The notes beneath the pieces were generated by a model. It made no database searches and was not told where the DNA came from. It saw only the letters and a list, made by a program, of their open reading frames with translations. Below, piece after piece: positions 61,513 through 64,000 of a stretch of 64,000 nt of DNA. The position numbers and the translations under genes were made by a program. The first letter of the stretch is position 1. The number at the start of each line of letters is the position of its first letter. Source of the stretch: Streptomyces sp. SirexAA-E (lineage in GTDB: Bacteria > Actinomycetota > Actinomycetes > Streptomycetales > Streptomycetaceae); the NCBI RefSeq assembly GCF_000177195.2, contig NC_015953.1:5022001-5086000 (forward strand). The letters are read 5' to 3'.

Positions 61513-62880
61513 ATGCCGAGCGACGACCGCCCCCCGGCGGGTACACCCCCTCTCCCGCCCGCCCCCGACGTGCCGTCCCCGGCCCTCGCCCCGGAGCCCC
61601 CGGCCCCCCGCACCGACCCGAGCCGGGCACGGGCGCTCCGGGGCGGCACCGAGCGGGCCACCGGCTACCGGGCGGTGTTCGCGGTACGGGAGTTCCGCGC
61701 GGTCTTCGCCGCCCATCTGCTCTCCCTGCTCGGCGTCGCCGTCAGCGAACTGGCCCTGACCGTCCTGGTCTACGACCTCACCGGCTCCCCGCTGCTGTCC
61801 GCCCTCACCTTCGCCCTGGGCTTCCTCCCGTACATCGTCGGCGGCACCCTCCTCGCCGGGGTCGCCGACCGCTACCCGGCCCGCCGGGTGCTGGTCGTCT
61901 GCGACCTGGTCTGCGCCGGGTGCGTCGCCGTGATGGTGCTGCCCGGCACCCCGGTGGGCGGACTCCTCGCGCTGCGCTGCGCCGTCGCGGCCGTCGCGCC
62001 GGTCTTCACCGGGACCCGGACCGCCGCCCTGACCGACATCCTCGGCGAGGGCGACCTCTACGTGCTGGGGCGGTCGCTGCTGCGGGTCGTGTCGCAGAGC
62101 TCCCTGCTGATCGGTTTCGGGGCGGGCGGACTGCTGCTGGCGGCGCTGTCACCGCGCGGCGCGATGGCGCTCACCGTGGTCACCTTCTGCTGCTCGGCCC
62201 TGCTGCTCCGGTTCGGTACCCGGGCCCGCCCGGCCCGGATCGCCGCCGGTGAGCGGGGCGGCGGGACCCTGCTGGCCGACTCGCTGAGCGGGGCCCGGGA
62301 CGTGCTGGCCGACCGGCGGATCAGGGGGCTGCTGCTGCTCTTCTGGGTCCCGGCGTTCTTCGTGGTGGCGCCGGAGGCGCTGGCCGCCCCGTACGCCGAC
62401 GCGATCGGGATCGGGCCGGCCGGGGTCGGGCTGCTGATGTGCGCGATGGCCGTCGGCCACATCGGGGCCGAACTCTGCGCGGGCTCCCTGCTGGGTCCGG
62501 CCGCCCGCTCCCGGATCGTGCTGCCCACCGCCCTGCTCGGGCTGCTGCCACTGGCGCTGTACGCGGTGCGCCCCGGCGCCGTGCTCGCGGTGCTCGCACT
62601 GGTCCTGGCCGGGGCCGGGGCGGCGTACGTCATCGGCCTCGACCAGTGGTTCGTGGACGCGGTGCCCCAGGCTCTGCGGGGGAGGGCCATGACGCTGCTC
62701 ACCGCCGGGCTGATGACCGTCCAGGGCCTCGGTATGGCCCTCGCCGGGCTGGCCGCCGAGTTCCTCCCGGTGCACGCGGTCGTGGCGGGCTCCGGGGCGG
62801 TCGGCACGCTCTGTACAGCACTGGTCGTTCTCGACGTCCGTAGAACGGGTGTCCGGTACCGAAGTGCGAGACAGGGCTGA
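61513..62880 (+). CDS. MFS transporter, probable drug/metabolite exporter
   Basis: 455 residues from ATG 61513. A Pro-rich cytoplasmic start of about 50 residues precedes 11-12 membrane helices; the loop VADRYPARRVLVVCD is an MFS motif A variant. LTVLVYDLTGSPLLSAL and related blocks resemble enterobactin-exporter-like (EntS/MFS_3) proteins. Expression is presumably controlled by the divergent ArsR-type regulator. Confidence 0.88.
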   Translation: MPSDDRPPAGTPPLPPAPDVPSPALAPEPPAPRTDPSRARALRGGTERATGYRAVFAVREFRAVFAAHLLSLLGVAVSELALTVLVYDLTGSPLLSALTFALGFLPYIVGGTLLAGVADRYPARRVLVVCDLVCAGCVAVMVLPGTPVGGLLALRCAVAAVAPVFTGTRTAALTDILGEGDLYVLGRSLLRVVSQSSLLIGFGAGGLLLAALSPRGAMALTVVTFCCSALLLRFGTRARPARIAAGERGGGTLLADSLSGARDVLADRRIRGLLLLFWVPAFFVVAPEALAAPYADAIGIGPAGVGLLMCAMAVGHIGAELCAGSLLGPAARSRIVLPTALLGLLPLALYAVRPGAVLAVLALVLAGAGAAYVIGLDQWFVDAVPQALRGRAMTLLTAGLMTVQGLGMALAGLAAEFLPVHAVVAGSGAVGTLCTALVVLDVRRTGVRYRSARQG

Positions 62881-62911
62881 CCGTCATGTGACCAGTGGGT
62901 AAGGTCGTGCC

Positions 62912-63424
62912 GTGCCGAAGCCGCTCAGCCTCTCCTTCGATCCCATCGCCCGCGCAGAGGAACTCTGGCAGCGGCGCTGGGGCCCGGTGCCCTCCATGGG
63001 CGCGATCACCTCGATCATGCGCGCGCAGCAGATCCTGCTGGCCGAGGTGGACGCGGTGGTCAAACCGTACGGACTGACCTTCGCCCGGTACGAGGCACTG
63101 GTCCTGCTGACCTTCTCGCAGGCCGGTGAGCTGCCGATGTCCAAGATCGGCGAGCGGCTCATGGTGCACCCCACGTCCGTGACGAACACGGTCGACCGGC
63201 TGGTGCGCTCCGGGCTGGTGGCCAAGCGCCCCAACCCCAACGACGGCCGGGGCACCCTCGCCTCCATCACCGACAAGGGCCGCGAGGTCGTCGAGGCGGC
63301 GACCGAGGACCTGATGGCGATGGACTTCGGACTCGGGGCGTACGACGCCGAGGAGTGCGCCGAGATCTTCGCGATGCTGCGCCCGCTGCGGGTGGCCGCC
63401 CAGGACTTCGAGGACAAGGAGTGA
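62912..63424 (+). CDS. MarR-family transcriptional regulator
   Basis: GTG 62912, 170 residues. Helical dimerisation arm, then LTFARYEALVLLTFSQAGELPMS, KIGERLMVHPTSVTNTVDRLVRSG and NPNDGRGTLASITDKG: a standard MarR winged helix with the DxRG wing. Followed 53 bases later by the second DUF3817 gene and then icmA. Typical ligands are aromatic or CoA-linked compounds; none can be assigned here. Confidence 0.9.
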   Translation: MPKPLSLSFDPIARAEELWQRRWGPVPSMGAITSIMRAQQILLAEVDAVVKPYGLTFARYEALVLLTFSQAGELPMSKIGERLMVHPTSVTNTVDRLVRSGLVAKRPNPNDGRGTLASITDKGREVVEAATEDLMAMDFGLGAYDAEECAEIFAMLRPLRVAAQDFEDKE

Positions 63425-63477
63425 ACGGGGCCGGGGTGCCGCAAGATCGCCCCGGCCGCCCGGTTAGGCTCGATGTC

Positions 63478-63810
63478 ATGAAACCGAGCGTCCTGACCCG
63501 CTACCGGGTGATGGCCTACGTCACCGCCGTCATGCTGCTGATCCTCTGCGTCTGCATGATCTTCAAGTACGGGTTCGACACGGGTGAGGGGCTCACCCTC
63601 GTGGTCTCGCAGATCCACGGCGTGCTGTACATCATCTACCTGGTCTTCGCCTTCGACCTCGGTTCCAAGGCGAAGTGGTCGATGGGCAAGCTGCTCTGGG
63701 TGCTGATCTCCGGCACGATCCCGACGGCCGCGTTCTTCGTCGAGCGCAAGGTCGTCCGTGAGGTCGGACCGCTGGTCGCGGGCGGCGCCGCTCAGCCCGT
63801 GAAGGCCTGA
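63478..63810 (+). CDS. DUF3817 membrane protein (copy 2)
   Basis: ATG 63478; 110 residues, three membrane helices (about 10-29, 40-60 and 68-88), with QIHGVLYIIYLVFAFDL matching the LGALHGILFTIYVVFLLD core of copy 1. Possibly co-transcribed with the MarR gene. Ends before a strong terminator. Confidence 0.85.
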   Translation: MKPSVLTRYRVMAYVTAVMLLILCVCMIFKYGFDTGEGLTLVVSQIHGVLYIIYLVFAFDLGSKAKWSMGKLLWVLISGTIPTAAFFVERKVVREVGPLVAGGAAQPVKA

Positions 63811-63835
63811 CCCGCGCCGCGGAGGCACACCCCGC

Positions 63836-63865
63836 AACCGCCCCGCGCAAAAGCGCCGGGCGGTT
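63836..63865 (+). terminator. Terminator before icmA
   Basis: AACCGCCC (63836-63843) pairs with GGGCGGTT (63858-63865); an inner GCGC-AAAA-GCGC stem-loop sits between. It separates the DUF3817 gene from the icmA promoter. Confidence 0.88.
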
Positions 63866-63875
63866 TGCCATCGAC

Positions 63876-63899
63876 ATTTACTAGGACGTCCTAGTAAAT
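63876..63899. promoter_or_regulatory. Perfect 24-bp palindrome upstream of icmA
   Basis: Half-site ATTTACTAGGAC at 63876-63887, followed directly by its exact complement to 63899, with no spacer. It ends 7 bases before the icmA ATG, so a bound protein would block initiation or the transcript start. AT-rich against the background. Symmetry and length suit a TetR or GntR-type dimer. Confidence 0.85.
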
Positions 63900-63906
63900 T
63901 TGAAGC

Positions 63907-64000
63907 ATGGACGCTGACGCGATCGAGGAAGGCCGCCGCCGCTGGCAGGCCCGTTACGACAAGGCCCGCAAGCGTGACGCGGACTTCACCACGCTCTCCG
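63907..64000 (+). CDS. icmA: Isobutyryl-CoA mutase large subunit, N-terminal fragment
   Basis: 31 codons before the window ends. MDADAIEEGRRRWQARYDKA followed by RKRDADFTTLS is the start I know for Streptomyces IcmA, the adenosylcobalamin-enzyme subunit that interconverts isobutyryl- and n-butyryl-CoA. The methylmalonyl-CoA mutase family shares this region, so other acyl-CoA mutases are possible. The transcript must begin within or next to the 24-bp palindrome, and the leader is very short. Confidence 0.8.
   Translation, partial: MDADAIEEGRRRWQARYDKARKRDADFTTLS

Overview
This window is chromosomal DNA of a Streptomyces-type actinomycete. It has very high GC, many GTG and TTG starts, strong GGAGG ribosome sites and long hairpin terminators without U-tracts. 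It also carries hallmark genes: scy and filP polarity coiled-coil proteins, nucS, the chiS-chiR-chiC chitinase locus, and rpmE behind a SigR-type promoter. Gene order follows the conserved core that in S. coelicolor runs roughly from the lysA/thr region to icmA. That comparison is from memory of the family, not a search.

Layout. 1-2165: end of a SpoIIE-type phosphatase, a two-domain discoidin-like protein, tRNA-Arg(CCG). 2.3-9.0 kb: single-domain response regulator, a degenerate ArgRS-like protein, lysA, hom, thrC, thrB (aspartate-family amino acids). 9.4-19.7 kb: rho, an LCP ligase, rpmE, prfA, prmC, a Sua5-family synthase, an LMW-phosphatase-like protein lacking its nucleophile, glyA and a WecA-type transferase. 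19.9-27.7 kb: complete F1Fo ATP synthase operon atpIBEFHAGDC. 27.8-33.8 kb: DUF2550 protein, a palindromic intergenic repeat, chitinase with its two-component system, a membrane protein and cobalamin adenosyltransferase. 33.8-34.5 kb: a graveyard of gene remnants. 34.6-42 kb: 3-hydroxybutyryl-CoA dehydrogenase, a STAS protein, a membrane-anchored STAND-like ATPase, nucS, an SCO5389-like protein, a flavin oxidoreductase and a zinc-motif protein. 42-46 kb: two tandem ABC-2 exporter pairs. 46-51 kb: filP and scy. 51.2-54 kb: mce, thiolase, meaB. 54-57.4 kb: acidic PepSY protein divergent from a two-component system, and a MarR regulator. 57.5-61.4 kb: three coupled AIM24 genes, a DUF3817/thiamine-binding pair and an ArsR-type regulator. 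61.5-64 kb: MFS exporter, MarR regulator, second DUF3817 gene and the start of icmA behind a perfect 24-bp palindrome.

How the genes work together. Most of the window is housekeeping: amino-acid synthesis, translation termination, energy, hyphal polarity. A B12/methylmalonyl-CoA theme recurs (cobalamin adenosyltransferase, epimerase, thiolase, MeaB, icmA). I see no prophage, CRISPR array, insertion sequence or large biosynthetic cluster. The most unusual items are apparently neofunctionalised or dead enzymes kept in conserved positions (ArgRS-like, LMW-PTP-like), the ATPase with an extracytoplasmic low-complexity tail, the AIM24 trio, the internally duplicated ATP synthase delta subunit, and several clean regulatory palindromes.
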